Of a stretch of 64,000 bases of DNA, positions 17,689 to 25,043 are shown in pieces. The stretch spans positions 34,841 through 98,840 of the forward strand of contig DIUT01000051.1 of assembly GCA_002423105.1 (NCBI GenBank), given 5' to 3'. Under the pieces are notes generated by a model, which was not told the origin of the DNA, ran no database searches, and was given only the letters and a program-made list of their open reading frames with translations. This stretch comes from Geobacter sp. UBA6151. Lineage in GTDB: Bacteria > Desulfobacterota > Desulfuromonadia > Geobacterales > Pseudopelobacteraceae. Position numbers and translations under genes: made by a program. The first letter of the stretch is position 1. Every line of letters starts with the position of its first letter.

Positions 17689-17724
17689 CAAGGCCGCTTC
17701 CTTTTGATTCAGGAAGCGGCCTTG
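17689..17724. terminator. Bidirectional hairpin between parvulin and rubrerythrin genes
   Basis: A perfect 14-base stem (17689-17702 with 17711-17724) with an 8-base loop lies in the gap between two convergent genes. The T tracts are weak on both sides, so termination strength is uncertain. Confidence 0.6.
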
Positions 17725-17758
17725 TGTTGATAGGGGTGTTTTTAGATGGTACGCGGCA

Positions 17759-18253
17759 CTAGCTAATCCGGACAAATACCGATCCGGCTGCGCCACAGAC
17801 TTCACATTTGTCCGGCGCGCCTTTTTCCACCGTATGTCCACAGATCGGACAGACGTAATAATCAAACTGCTCGCCTGCCTGTCCCAGGGTATCAAAGGCC
17901 TTCTGATATAGTTCGGCATGAGTCTTTTCCACCGTATTGGCATAGGTGAATGAACGGAGCGCCTCAGTTGCTCCTTCCTGCTGCGCCGCCTCGATCATCG
18001 GCGGGTACATCTCCTTGAATTCGTGGGTTTCTCCGTTAATCGCTTCCGTCAAATTTTCCTTGGTGCTCTTGATGCCGCCCAGGGCCTTCAGGTGAGCATG
18101 GGCATGAACCGTCTCTGCTTCGGCAGCGGCACGAAACAGCCGCGCAACCTGGGGAAACCCATCCTTGTCAGCCTGTTTTGCAAAGGCCAGGTACTTGCGG
18201 TTGGCCTGTGATTCACCAGCAAATGCTTCAGCAAGATTCTCTTTTGTTGCCAT
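17759..18253 (-). CDS. Rubrerythrin
   Basis: 164 residues from the ATG at 18253, which has a GGAGG ribosome site; the longer open frame upstream has none. The N-terminal part is a ferritin-like four-helix bundle with diiron ligands in the FAGESQANRKY and AETVHAHAH motifs, and the C-terminus has a rubredoxin-like Fe(SCys)4 knuckle pair (CPICG, CEVCG). Rubrerythrins reduce hydrogen peroxide in anaerobes. It lies beside a ferritin-like gene, a MauG-type peroxidase and catalase, all on the minus strand, forming an oxidative-stress block next to a PerR-type regulator. Confidence 0.95.
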   Translation of the reverse strand: MATKENLAEAFAGESQANRKYLAFAKQADKDGFPQVARLFRAAAEAETVHAHAHLKALGGIKSTKENLTEAINGETHEFKEMYPPMIEAAQQEGATEALRSFTYANTVEKTHAELYQKAFDTLGQAGEQFDYYVCPICGHTVEKGAPDKCEVCGAAGSVFVRIS

Positions 18254-18364
18254 TGTGTTACCTCCTTGACTGTGTGTTGTGGTCCTGATGATCACCTGAA
18301 CCGGTAAATAGCAAGACTGTATACGTATGTAGCACATTTTATACTTGATTTGACAGCAATCCCG

Positions 18365-18868
18365 CTAGCCCTTGATTGCCTTTACCAACAGTTCGTAGTC
18401 TTCAAGCAATGATTGCAAATCTTCTTCATGTTCCACTTCCTGCTCCAGAATGGTGAGCACCATGTTGTAGGTCACCGGATCCTTGTCTCTGGTAATATCC
18501 ATCAACCGCTTATACACGCTGATGGCGCACTGTTCCCCCTTGATATTCTGCTCCAGCAGGGTCTTGACGTAGGGGTCATCAGGCGCGTCATAACCGCAGT
18601 TGGTGTGCTGATACCACTCTTCCGGTTTAGTAACCGGAGTTCCGCCCAGCTGGATAATCCGCATGGCCACCATATCGGCATGGGCCAATTCTTCAGTGGC
18701 ATGAATCAGCAATTCCGCGCCCACGGCATCCTTCATCGGCCCTTTGACCAGCTTGGCCCCCAGCCAGTACTGATAGTAGGCCAGCCACTCATCGCAATAG
18801 GCCCGCCGCAACAATCCCAACAGCTCATCCACATCCATGCCGATTATTTCACGTCCCTTGCTTCCCAT
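18365..18868 (-). CDS. Ferritin-like DPSL (Dps-like) protein
   Basis: 167 residues. The sequence shows a four-helix ferritin-like pattern with carboxylate/His ligands (CDEWLAYYQYW, ATEELAHADM, GEQCAISVYKRL, EQEVEHEEDL). Cysteines near helix 1 (AYC) and helix 3 (EQC) resemble the paired Cys of Dps-like/thioferritin proteins. Such proteins use peroxide to oxidise and store Fe(II). A GGAGGAAAAGC ribosome site precedes the ATG. Its position between rubrerythrin and a MauG-type peroxidase fits a role in peroxide and iron detoxification. Family placement is by pattern, not by alignment. Confidence 0.82.
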   Translation of the reverse strand: MGSKGREIIGMDVDELLGLLRRAYCDEWLAYYQYWLGAKLVKGPMKDAVGAELLIHATEELAHADMVAMRIIQLGGTPVTKPEEWYQHTNCGYDAPDDPYVKTLLEQNIKGEQCAISVYKRLMDITRDKDPVTYNMVLTILEQEVEHEEDLQSLLEDYELLVKAIKG

Positions 18869-18913
18869 TGCTTTTCCTCCTTGTAAAAGGTATTTGCCAG
18901 GTAACTGATTTAT

Positions 18914-18946
18914 CCCTCCGGCATTCCTGAACCGGAAGCCGGAGGG
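18914..18946 (-). terminator. Hairpin after the MauG-type peroxidase gene
   Basis: A 9-base stem (CCCTCCGGC at 18914-18922, complement at 18938-18946) lies 10 bases beyond the peroxidase stop on its strand. There is no clear T run, so it may be a weak terminator or mRNA-stabilising hairpin. Confidence 0.5.
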
Positions 18947-18956
18947 GACAAAGCAG

Positions 18957-19997
18957 CTACAGTGCAGGACGGGGGGTACTGTCCGTGCTGGGCGGCATGA
19001 TTGGATACACCACCTTGGGCTGCTTGCCGGTCAGGCTACCCAGAAATGCGGTAATTGCATCGGTTTCCGTATCGCTCAGTGTAATGCCGAACTGGGCGGA
19101 ACCCATGACAGCAACCGCCTCTTTCAGGCTCCAGACAACGCCGGTATGAAAATAGGGAAAGGTTATAGCCACGTTACGCAGTGAAGGTGAACGGAACACA
19201 TACTCATCCTTGGAGGTATTGGTAACGCTGAAACGTCCCTTATCAGCCTTCGGCAGAATATTCTCAGCCGGTTTCGCAACAACGCCAAAAGGATAATAGC
19301 CGTTACCACCCAAATTCACACCAGCGTGACAAGCCACGCATCCCTTGTCGATAAACTGCTTGAGACCGGCGGTTTCCTTACTGTTCAGCGCCTTCTTGTC
19401 CCCCTTGAGATAGCGGTCAAATGGCGCATCCGGTGTAACAAGCGTTGCCTCAAACACCTCTATCGCCTTGGCCATGTTGTCAAAGGAAACCGGGTCCTTG
19501 TCCGTGGGGAAAGCGGCCTTGAACTGCTTCACATACTCGGGAATACTAGTGAGGGTTTTTACAACATGCTCCGGAGTATTGTTCATCTCCACCGATGCCT
19601 GTACCGGTCCTTTTGCCTGCTCGGCAAGATCTTTGGCACGGCCGTCCCAGAACTGGGCGGTATTATACACAGAGTTCAGAACTGTCGGGGCGTTGCGCGG
19701 CCCTTTTTGCCAGCCATGGCCGGTGGAGGTCACCTGCAGGTCGCCTCCGCCAAGCCCTACGTTGTGACAGGTGTTACAGCTGATCAGATGCGAGCGCGAC
19801 AGGCGCGGATCAAAAAACAGCTTGGCACCCAGATCAACCTTGACCGGTGTGGCAGGATTACCCTTCAATACCGGAGCCTTTGCCGGAATCGGCTTGAAAA
19901 ACGCCTTTGCTTTGGCCTGCAGATCATCGGCAGCAGCAGGACCTGCCAGTGCCGTAACCGCCAACATCAGGGCAAACATCGTGTACGTACGTTTCAT
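18957..19997 (-). CDS. Diheme cytochrome c peroxidase (MauG/CcpA family)
   Basis: 346 residues from the ATG at 19997, which has GGAAGAG upstream; a longer frame adds an unsupported 18-residue leader. A Sec signal peptide (residues 1-22, ending AAA) is followed by two heme c sites, CNTCH (C74-H78) and CVACH (C220-H224), spaced as in bacterial diheme peroxidases. It reduces hydrogen peroxide to water in the periplasm with electrons from small c-type cytochromes. Between catalase and the ferritin-like gene, so part of the oxidative-stress block; a possible shared regulator is the PerR-type gene on the other side of katA. Confidence 0.92.
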   Translation of the reverse strand: MKRTYTMFALMLAVTALAGPAAADDLQAKAKAFFKPIPAKAPVLKGNPATPVKVDLGAKLFFDPRLSRSHLISCNTCHNVGLGGGDLQVTSTGHGWQKGPRNAPTVLNSVYNTAQFWDGRAKDLAEQAKGPVQASVEMNNTPEHVVKTLTSIPEYVKQFKAAFPTDKDPVSFDNMAKAIEVFEATLVTPDAPFDRYLKGDKKALNSKETAGLKQFIDKGCVACHAGVNLGGNGYYPFGVVAKPAENILPKADKGRFSVTNTSKDEYVFRSPSLRNVAITFPYFHTGVVWSLKEAVAVMGSAQFGITLSDTETDAITAFLGSLTGKQPKVVYPIMPPSTDSTPRPAL

Positions 19998-20075
19998 TAT
20001 CTCTTCCTCCTTGCGATAGTAACGGCCGGATTTTACACCGGCCGCGGGCAATCAATATCCGTTGTCCAGTTCTCG

Positions 20076-21530
20076 TTACACAGTCACCTCAGCCAGGGAG
20101 ATTCCCATGGCTTCAGCCACTCCCTTGCCATAGGCCGGGTCAGCCTTCAGGCAGTTGCCGATATGACGCAGCTTGATCTCTTTGGGGGCATCTCCCATGG
20201 CGCAGGCCGTATTGTCAAACAGCACTTGCTGCTGTGCGGCACTCATCAAGCGGAACAGCTTGCCCGGCTGGGAATAATAATCATCATCCTCGCGATGATT
20301 CCAGTGATCGGCAGCTCCCTCGATTGAAAGCGGCGGCTCCCGGAAGTCCGGCTGCTCCTGCCACTCACCGTAACTGTTCGGCTCGTACCCCAGCGTACTG
20401 CCGTAGTTGCCGTCCACCCGCATGGCGCCATCCCGGTGGTAGCTGTGGAACGGACAACGGGGCGCATTGACCGGAATCTGGTGGTGGTTGACCCCCAGCC
20501 GGTAGCGTTGGGCGTCGCCGTAGGAAAAGAGCCGCCCTTGCAGCATCTTGTCCGGAGAAAAGCTGATCCCGGGAACCACGTTGGCCGGGTTGAAGGCCGC
20601 CTGCTCCACCTCGGCATAGTAGTTTTCCGGATTACGGTTCAGTTCCAGCACTCCCACTTCAATCAGCGGATAATCGCCATGGGGCCAGACTTTGGTCAGG
20701 TCGAACGGATGATAGGGGACATTGGATGCCTCATTTTCCGGCATGATCTGAATAAACAGGGTCCATCTGGGGAAATCCCCCTTCTGGATACTCTCGTACA
20801 GATCCCGCTGATGGCTCTCCCGGTCCTTGCCAACCAGCGCTTCAGCCTCGGCGTCAGTCAGGTTTTTGATCCCCTGCTGTGATTTGAAATGAAACTTGAC
20901 CCAGTGCCGTTCATTGGCGGCATTAATGAAGCTGAAGGTATGGCTGCCAAAACCGTGCATGTGCCGGTAGGTGGCCGGAATACCCCGGTCGCTCATGACA
21001 ATGGTCACCTGATGCAACGCTTCAGGTAAAGAGGTCCAGAAATCCCAGTTGTTTTGGGCACTGCGCAGATTGGTGCGCGGGTCGCGCTTGACGGCATGAT
21101 TCAGATCCGGAAACTTCAGGGGGTCACGCAGAAAAAAGACCGGCGTATTGTTGCCCACCAGATCCCAGTTACCCTCCTCGGTATAAAACTTCATGGCAAA
21201 ACCGCGGATATCCCGCTCTGCGTCGGCGGCCCCGCGCTCACCGGCAACGGTGGAAAAACGAACGAACAGCTCAGTCTTCTTGCCGATTTTAGAAAAGATT
21301 TTCGCACGGGTATACTTTGTAATGTCATGGGTAACGGTAAAGGTACCATAGGCGCCGGAACCTTTGGCATGCATACGGCGTTCCGGTATGACTTCGCGGT
21401 CAAAATGGGCCAGTTTCTCCAGAAACCACACATCCTGCAGCAACATCGGCCCGCGCGGTCCGGCGGTTATGACGTTCTGGTTATCAACAACCGGTGCGCC
21501 GTTTCTGGTGGTAAGTCTCTTGTTGCTCAT
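20076..21530 (-). CDS. katA: Monofunctional heme catalase
   Basis: 484 residues, small-subunit (clade 3) size. It dismutates hydrogen peroxide. The N-terminus (TTRNGAPVVDNQNVITAG) and the RFSTVAGERGAADAERD active-site block are typical; the distal His lies in ERRMHAKGSGAYG, Asn in the NTPVFF block and the proximal heme Tyr in the R-x-Y-DAQRYRLG region. The start ATG follows GGAGG. It is divergent from a PerR-type regulator across a 311-base promoter region, a common arrangement for peroxide-responsive control. Confidence 0.97.
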   Translation of the reverse strand: MSNKRLTTRNGAPVVDNQNVITAGPRGPMLLQDVWFLEKLAHFDREVIPERRMHAKGSGAYGTFTVTHDITKYTRAKIFSKIGKKTELFVRFSTVAGERGAADAERDIRGFAMKFYTEEGNWDLVGNNTPVFFLRDPLKFPDLNHAVKRDPRTNLRSAQNNWDFWTSLPEALHQVTIVMSDRGIPATYRHMHGFGSHTFSFINAANERHWVKFHFKSQQGIKNLTDAEAEALVGKDRESHQRDLYESIQKGDFPRWTLFIQIMPENEASNVPYHPFDLTKVWPHGDYPLIEVGVLELNRNPENYYAEVEQAAFNPANVVPGISFSPDKMLQGRLFSYGDAQRYRLGVNHHQIPVNAPRCPFHSYHRDGAMRVDGNYGSTLGYEPNSYGEWQEQPDFREPPLSIEGAADHWNHREDDDYYSQPGKLFRLMSAAQQQVLFDNTACAMGDAPKEIKLRHIGNCLKADPAYGKGVAEAMGISLAEVTV

Positions 21531-21841
21531 CTCCTAATCCTCCTTTTTTAATTGTTGCCGCATGCTGCGGCAGTCTTCCGACACAGCCAGCCGTGCCGAC
21601 GCAGATTTGACAAAGGGTACCAGCTAATTACCGCATTTCAAGATTGAAACTTTTATAGGAATAATTTTGTATACGCAATCGGTCCGACAAACACGCGAGA
21701 AACATTTTTTTCGCGCAGATGAAACCGGAATAATACCTACCTAATAATTTGTCAAGTTATTTTACATCCATGCATCACAATTCTTGACAAACGCGACCTT
21801 TTAAGTGATCATTAGTAAAAATACCCACTTAGGGGGTTACC
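21531..21841. promoter_or_regulatory. Divergent katA / perR promoter region
   Basis: This 311-base gap holds no gene. It is AT-rich towards its right half. For the regulator gene a TTGACA box (21784-21789) with a 17-base spacer to GATCAT (21807-21812) is a fair promoter. On the opposite strand a TTGACA (21755-21750) could serve katA, but I find no convincing -10 at the right spacing. AT-rich TAATAATT-like tracts near 21741-21762 could be operator sequence for the PerR-type protein, but no clear consensus box is visible. Confidence 0.4.
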
Positions 21842-22291
21842 ATGCCAAGCGCATCTCGAAAAAAACTTACGCAGCAGATGGAATTGTTCAACTATTCCTG
21901 CCGTGCTGCCGGTTTAAAAATAACCCATCAGCGAACCCTTATTTACCGGGAACTTTTGCAACAGCCCGACCACCCCACCGCTGAAGCGCTGCACAAACGC
22001 ATTGTGCGGGAAGTACCGTCCATCTCCCTGGACACCGTATACCGTACCCTGGCGACGCTGGAACAACACGGGCTGGTCAACCGCATCCAGACGGCAGAAA
22101 GTCAGGCTCGTTTTGAGGCGGTCATCGCCCCTCACCACCACCTCATTTGCAGTTGCTGCAAAAAAGTTCTGGATGTTGAATGGCCGGAATTTGACCATAT
22201 TGAACTGCCTGAAAACGTCCGCAACTGGGGAACCATCAACAGCAAAAATGCCGTCATGTACGGCACCTGCACCGCCTGCGCCTCCACCTGA
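21842..22291 (+). CDS. perR: Fur-family peroxide-responsive regulator (PerR-like)
   Basis: 149 residues. Winged-helix DNA-binding part: AAGLKITHQRTLIYREL and ISLDTVYRTLATLEQHGLVNR. Dimerisation part: metal-binding HHHLICSCC and a second CTAC pair near the C-terminus forming the structural zinc site. It is divergent from katA and near other peroxide-defence genes, which favours PerR over Fur or Zur; the sequence alone cannot separate them. The ribosome site GGGGG is modest. It would repress katA and perhaps the nearby peroxidase genes until peroxide oxidises its metal site. Confidence 0.82.
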   Translation: MPSASRKKLTQQMELFNYSCRAAGLKITHQRTLIYRELLQQPDHPTAEALHKRIVREVPSISLDTVYRTLATLEQHGLVNRIQTAESQARFEAVIAPHHHLICSCCKKVLDVEWPEFDHIELPENVRNWGTINSKNAVMYGTCTACAST

Positions 22292-22322
22292 CATCCTTTT
22301 TTCCATGGCAAACATTTTTCCC

Positions 22323-22362
22323 TTGACACAAAAGCCACGCTCAGATATTGATAACAAAAATC
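22323..22362 (+). promoter_or_regulatory. Promoter with Fur-box-like sequence upstream of the DUF3793 gene
   Basis: TTGACA at 22323-22328 is followed by an AT-rich element at 22344-22362 matching 14 of 19 positions of the classical Fur box. The element overlaps the expected -10 region, the right place for repression. It precedes the DUF3793-DUF2325-HemP genes, whose families are linked to iron. Confidence 0.5.
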
Positions 22363-22379
22363 AATTACAGGTAGCGTGT

Positions 22380-23099
22380 ATGGCATCAGCCACAACCAAA
22401 CATACAGTTTCATCAATCAGACCGGAGATGGAATATCAGCAGATCCCCTCGCGCTTTGCCGATCCCCGCGACTGCCTGACTGCGCATCTCATGCTGGAGT
22501 GCGCGGAAACACTTGCCGGTATCAAGCCGGCAAACCTTGTGTCCTTGGTCAACAGGGTACGGCCTTGCGGAAAAAATCTGTACAGTATCTGGCACGACCA
22601 CCATCAAAGCCTCTCCACCTCAATGAACATTCTACGCTTAAGGGTTCTGCAAACCAGTCAACGCGCCCTGCTGCTCTTCTGCTATCATCCGGGGCAACTG
22701 GACAAGCACCTTGCACATGCCGGTATCCGGGTTCTGCTGGGCAAAGCCGGGTACGACATCTCGCTCTCCAGTGAAGAACTCTTGACGTCACTGGCTGACA
22801 AAATTGCCGGTTCCGCGAATTTCCCCCATGAAATAGGTCTGTTCATCGGCTATCCGGCCAAGGATGTCGCTGCCTTCATGGGACTGGTTGACCTGCCGTT
22901 CACCTGTCAGGGGCCCTGGAAGATCTACGGCAATCCAGAAAAGAGCATCTGTCTGGCTAACTCGTTTCGTGATTCACGTCAGGTTATGGTCAGCCGCCTG
23001 AAAAGCTGCGGATCACCACTTGAACACCTTGCAGCGCTTAAAACCAGCAGAAAGCAATTTTTTCATCCTCATCCTGATAAAAGCTCTCATTACCAATGA
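22380..23099 (+). CDS. DUF3793 family protein
   Basis: 239 residues from the ATG at 22380; the same frame stays open upstream but there it overlaps perR. The features ANLVSLVNR, the LLFCYHPGQLDKHL segment and PHEIGLFIGYPAKDVAAFMG are typical of DUF3793 proteins, for which no biochemical function is established. These genes are often found beside ferrous-iron transport and flavodoxin genes. Here it is the first gene of a run leading into DUF2325, HemP and Feo genes, and has a Fur-box-like promoter. No signal peptide or membrane span; cytoplasmic. Confidence 0.8.
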   Translation: MASATTKHTVSSIRPEMEYQQIPSRFADPRDCLTAHLMLECAETLAGIKPANLVSLVNRVRPCGKNLYSIWHDHHQSLSTSMNILRLRVLQTSQRALLLFCYHPGQLDKHLAHAGIRVLLGKAGYDISLSSEELLTSLADKIAGSANFPHEIGLFIGYPAKDVAAFMGLVDLPFTCQGPWKIYGNPEKSICLANSFRDSRQVMVSRLKSCGSPLEHLAALKTSRKQFFHPHPDKSSHYQ

Positions 23100-23112
23100 A
23101 AGGGGTTGTATT

Positions 23113-23442
23113 ATGAGCATCACGCTTATCGGCGGTATGGACCGACTGGGGGAAAAATACCTGAAAGAAGCAAAAAACCTGGGTATGGAACTGCGCATAT
23201 TCAGCCAGTCCGAACGGAACATGGCCGGTAAGATCAAGCATTCCGACGCTGTGGTAATTTTCACCAACAAAGTGTCACATCAGGCACGCAACGAAGCGTT
23301 CAGCGCCGCAAAAAAGCAGGGGATCCCCGTGTTCATGCACCATGCCTGTGGCGTCTGCACCCTGAGGGAATGCCTTAATTGCCTGAAGCTGCTGCATGAA
23401 AACACGGACAGCAACGGGAGAAAAGCGGAGAGGAACGGCTGA
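23113..23442 (+). CDS. DUF2325 family protein
   Basis: 109 residues from the ATG at 23113, 13 bases after the DUF3793 stop, with an AAAGGGG ribosome site. The pattern SITLIGGMDRLGEKY, then KIKHSDAVVIFTNKVSH, and HHACGVCTLRECL with three clustered cysteines matches DUF2325, a small Rossmann-like family of unknown function. The Cys cluster could bind metal. Its place in an iron-related operon supports a role in metal response, but this is inference. Confidence 0.8.
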   Translation: MSITLIGGMDRLGEKYLKEAKNLGMELRIFSQSERNMAGKIKHSDAVVIFTNKVSHQARNEAFSAAKKQGIPVFMHHACGVCTLRECLNCLKLLHENTDSNGRKAERNG

Positions 23443-23443
23443 A

Positions 23444-23569
23444 ATGACAAAAAACGTTATCACCAGCGCCGAACTATTCGGAACACTGCACGAAATACTG
23501 ATCATGCATGCCGGAGAACAGTACCGCCTGCGGATTACCAGCAACAACAAACTGATTCTGACCAAATAG
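23444..23569 (+). CDS. HemP/HmuP-like small protein
   Basis: 41 residues, starting one base after the DUF2325 stop. The C-terminal half, EQYRLRITSNNKLILTK, matches the short conserved core of HemP (hemin uptake protein) where xYRLRIT and KLILTK are the hallmark. In other bacteria HemP/HmuP is a small regulator or accessory of heme receptor expression. No heme receptor or TonB gene lies here; the outer-membrane barrel gene is the next downstream. Too short for most gene finders. Confidence 0.75.
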   Translation: MTKNVITSAELFGTLHEILIMHAGEQYRLRITSNNKLILTK

Positions 23570-23593
23570 ACGCCGAAAACCAGCCAGCCACGC

Positions 23594-23619
23594 GTAGCCA
23601 GCACAACGACGCAGCCAGC
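23594..23619. repeat. Short repeat copy A flanking the feo region
   Basis: GTAGCCAGC and GACGCAGCCAGC separated by a few bases. A second copy, B, lies at 27400-27429, on the far side of the feo genes. Copy A is in the gap between hemP and the barrel gene, 33 bases before its ATG. Confidence 0.5.
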
Positions 23620-23652
23620 CAAAACCACACTCTCCATTGAAAGGAAATTGTT

Positions 23653-24474
23653 ATGACTGCACTGCGTACAACCACCGCCGCACTCCGCACCACCACCGCC
23701 GCACTTGCCTTTGCCCTGCTGACCGCCGGAAGCGCCCTGGCCGGCCCGCCCCTTGCCACCGATGATGCCGGCACCGTTGATGTCGGCAAGGTGGAAATCG
23801 AACTGAACGGTTCCTACACCCACGACAAGGAAAAAGTTGACGGTATCACCACCAAAAACAGCTCCAGCGACGGTGAAGTCAAGATAACCACCGGCTTGTA
23901 CAAAGATCTGGGAATATCGCTGGCCATCCCCTACACCTTCAACGCTCGCGAGGATGTCGACGGAGAAATCAGCAACACCGACGGCTTCGGCGACATGACC
24001 CTGGAACTGAAATACGCCTTTGCCGAACTGGGCGGCGTCAATTTTGCCATCAAGCCGTCCGTCATTCTGCCTACCGGCAAATACAGTAACGGAATGTCTG
24101 AAGGCCGTTGGCAGTTCGGCGGCACCCTGATCGCAACCAAAGAGTTTGAAGACGGAAAATATGCTCTGCATGCCAACCTGGGGTACGAGCACCACAGTTA
24201 CCGCACCGATGAAGCCCGGGAAACCACCCGTAGCGACTTCTGGTCCGGCTCCATTGCCGGAGAAGCAGAGGTCATGAAAGGCCTGTTCGTGGTGGCCGAT
24301 TTCGGCCTGGCAACCGCCGCCGACAAGGCCACGAATGATCTGGCCGCCTATGCGCTGACCGGAGCCCGTTACGAGATTAACGACTACCTTGACGTCAATG
24401 CCGGTATCAAAGTGGGGCTTACCAAACCGGAAGATGATCTGAGCGTGCTCTACGGTCTGGTACTGAAGTTCTGA
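23653..24474 (+). CDS. Outer-membrane beta-barrel protein (phenol-degradation MetA-like transporter family)
   Basis: 273 residues. The signal peptide contains an exact-looking tandem repeat (ALRTTTA twice, residues 3-16) and ends near SALA. The mature part has alternating polar/hydrophobic strands (KVEIELNGSYTHD, GDMTLELKYAF, FAIKPSVILPTGKY) and a terminal Phe, as outer-membrane barrels do; the style resembles the PF13557-type family. Substrate unknown. Lying between HemP and FeoA it may help metal pass the outer membrane, but this is context only. GAAAGGAAA precedes the ATG. A minus-strand open frame over the whole gene is a shadow. Confidence 0.78.
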   Translation: MTALRTTTAALRTTTAALAFALLTAGSALAGPPLATDDAGTVDVGKVEIELNGSYTHDKEKVDGITTKNSSSDGEVKITTGLYKDLGISLAIPYTFNAREDVDGEISNTDGFGDMTLELKYAFAELGGVNFAIKPSVILPTGKYSNGMSEGRWQFGGTLIATKEFEDGKYALHANLGYEHHSYRTDEARETTRSDFWSGSIAGEAEVMKGLFVVADFGLATAADKATNDLAAYALTGARYEINDYLDVNAGIKVGLTKPEDDLSVLYGLVLKF

Positions 24475-24477
24475 CCC

Positions 24478-24505
24478 GTAGGGGCAATTCATGAATTGCC
24501 CCTAC
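24478..24505. repeat. 28-base perfect palindrome between barrel gene and feoA
   Basis: GTAGGGGCAATTCA at 24478-24491 is followed at once by its exact complement at 24492-24505. Such palindromes are known as dispersed REP/MITE-type elements in many bacterial genomes. Only one copy is seen in this window. It could also act as a terminator or attenuating hairpin ahead of feoA, although there is no T run. Confidence 0.75.
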
Positions 24506-24528
24506 ATCTCAATAAAATGGAGGAATGA

Positions 24529-24816
24529 ATGATGCCACTGGAACTACTCTCCCCCGGCGATCGGGGTGAAATTACCGAAATCAGACACTGCGGAGGTTGC
24601 GCTGGCAGTTGCTCCCCTCACAGCCATGGAGAGCGAACCAGCCACCATCATAAGGCCACTGCCACGCGAGCCGAAGAAATGGGCCTGCGGGTGGGTAAAC
24701 AGATCGAGGTGTTGAAAAATGACGGCAACCTGCTGTTGCTCCTGGTTGATGAAGCCCGTATTGCCATTGACCGGAAAATAGCCAGAACCATCAGCGTGAA
24801 AGGAGTTGCAGCGTGA
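24529..24816 (+). CDS. feoA: FeoA-domain protein with Cys/His-rich insertion
   Basis: 95 residues, longer than the usual ~75. The first strands (LELLSPGDRGEITEI) and the last half (RAEEMGLRVGKQIEVL, VDEARIAIDRKIARTISV) are FeoA SH3-like. Between them is an insertion (about residues 21-43) rich in metal ligands: CGGCAGSC and several His, including a HHH-like run. That insertion is common in deltaproteobacterial FeoA pairs and may bind metal. GGAGG precedes the start; two ATGs are possible three bases apart. The stop overlaps the next feoA. Confidence 0.88.
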   Translation: MMPLELLSPGDRGEITEIRHCGGCAGSCSPHSHGERTSHHHKATATRAEEMGLRVGKQIEVLKNDGNLLLLLVDEARIAIDRKIARTISVKGVAA

Positions 24817-25043
24817 ATTTGAGCAATCTCAAGCCCGGTGAGCAAGGCCGGATCATAAAACTGGATAGTGGCATCGGCCCGATCAGACGCCGCTTGATGG
24901 ACATGGGAGTCATCCCCGGTGAATTGGTAAAAGTGGAAAAGGTCGCGCCAATGGGCGATCCGATCGAAGTAACCATCAAAGGCTACAACCTGTCACTGCG
25001 CAAGGGAGAAGCACGGGGCATAGAGATCGAGGTGACACCATGA
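24813..25043 (+). CDS. feoA: FeoA, ferrous iron transport accessory protein
   Basis: 76 residues starting at GTG 24813, which overlaps the stop of the preceding FeoA gene; AAAGGAG lies at good distance. It is a plain SH3-like FeoA (LSNLKPGEQGRI, RRRLMDMGVIPG, NLSLRKGEARGIEI). FeoA binds the cytoplasmic side of FeoB and is needed for transport. The stop overlaps feoB by ATGA, so the two FeoA and FeoB are translationally coupled. Confidence 0.94.
   Translation: MNLSNLKPGEQGRIIKLDSGIGPIRRRLMDMGVIPGELVKVEKVAPMGDPIEVTIKGYNLSLRKGEARGIEIEVTP

Noticed and set aside
23275..24492. 405-codon minus-strand open frame over the outer-membrane barrel gene
   Set aside because: It covers the barrel gene and part of DUF2325, lacks a ribosome site, and has low-complexity Gly/Val composition.
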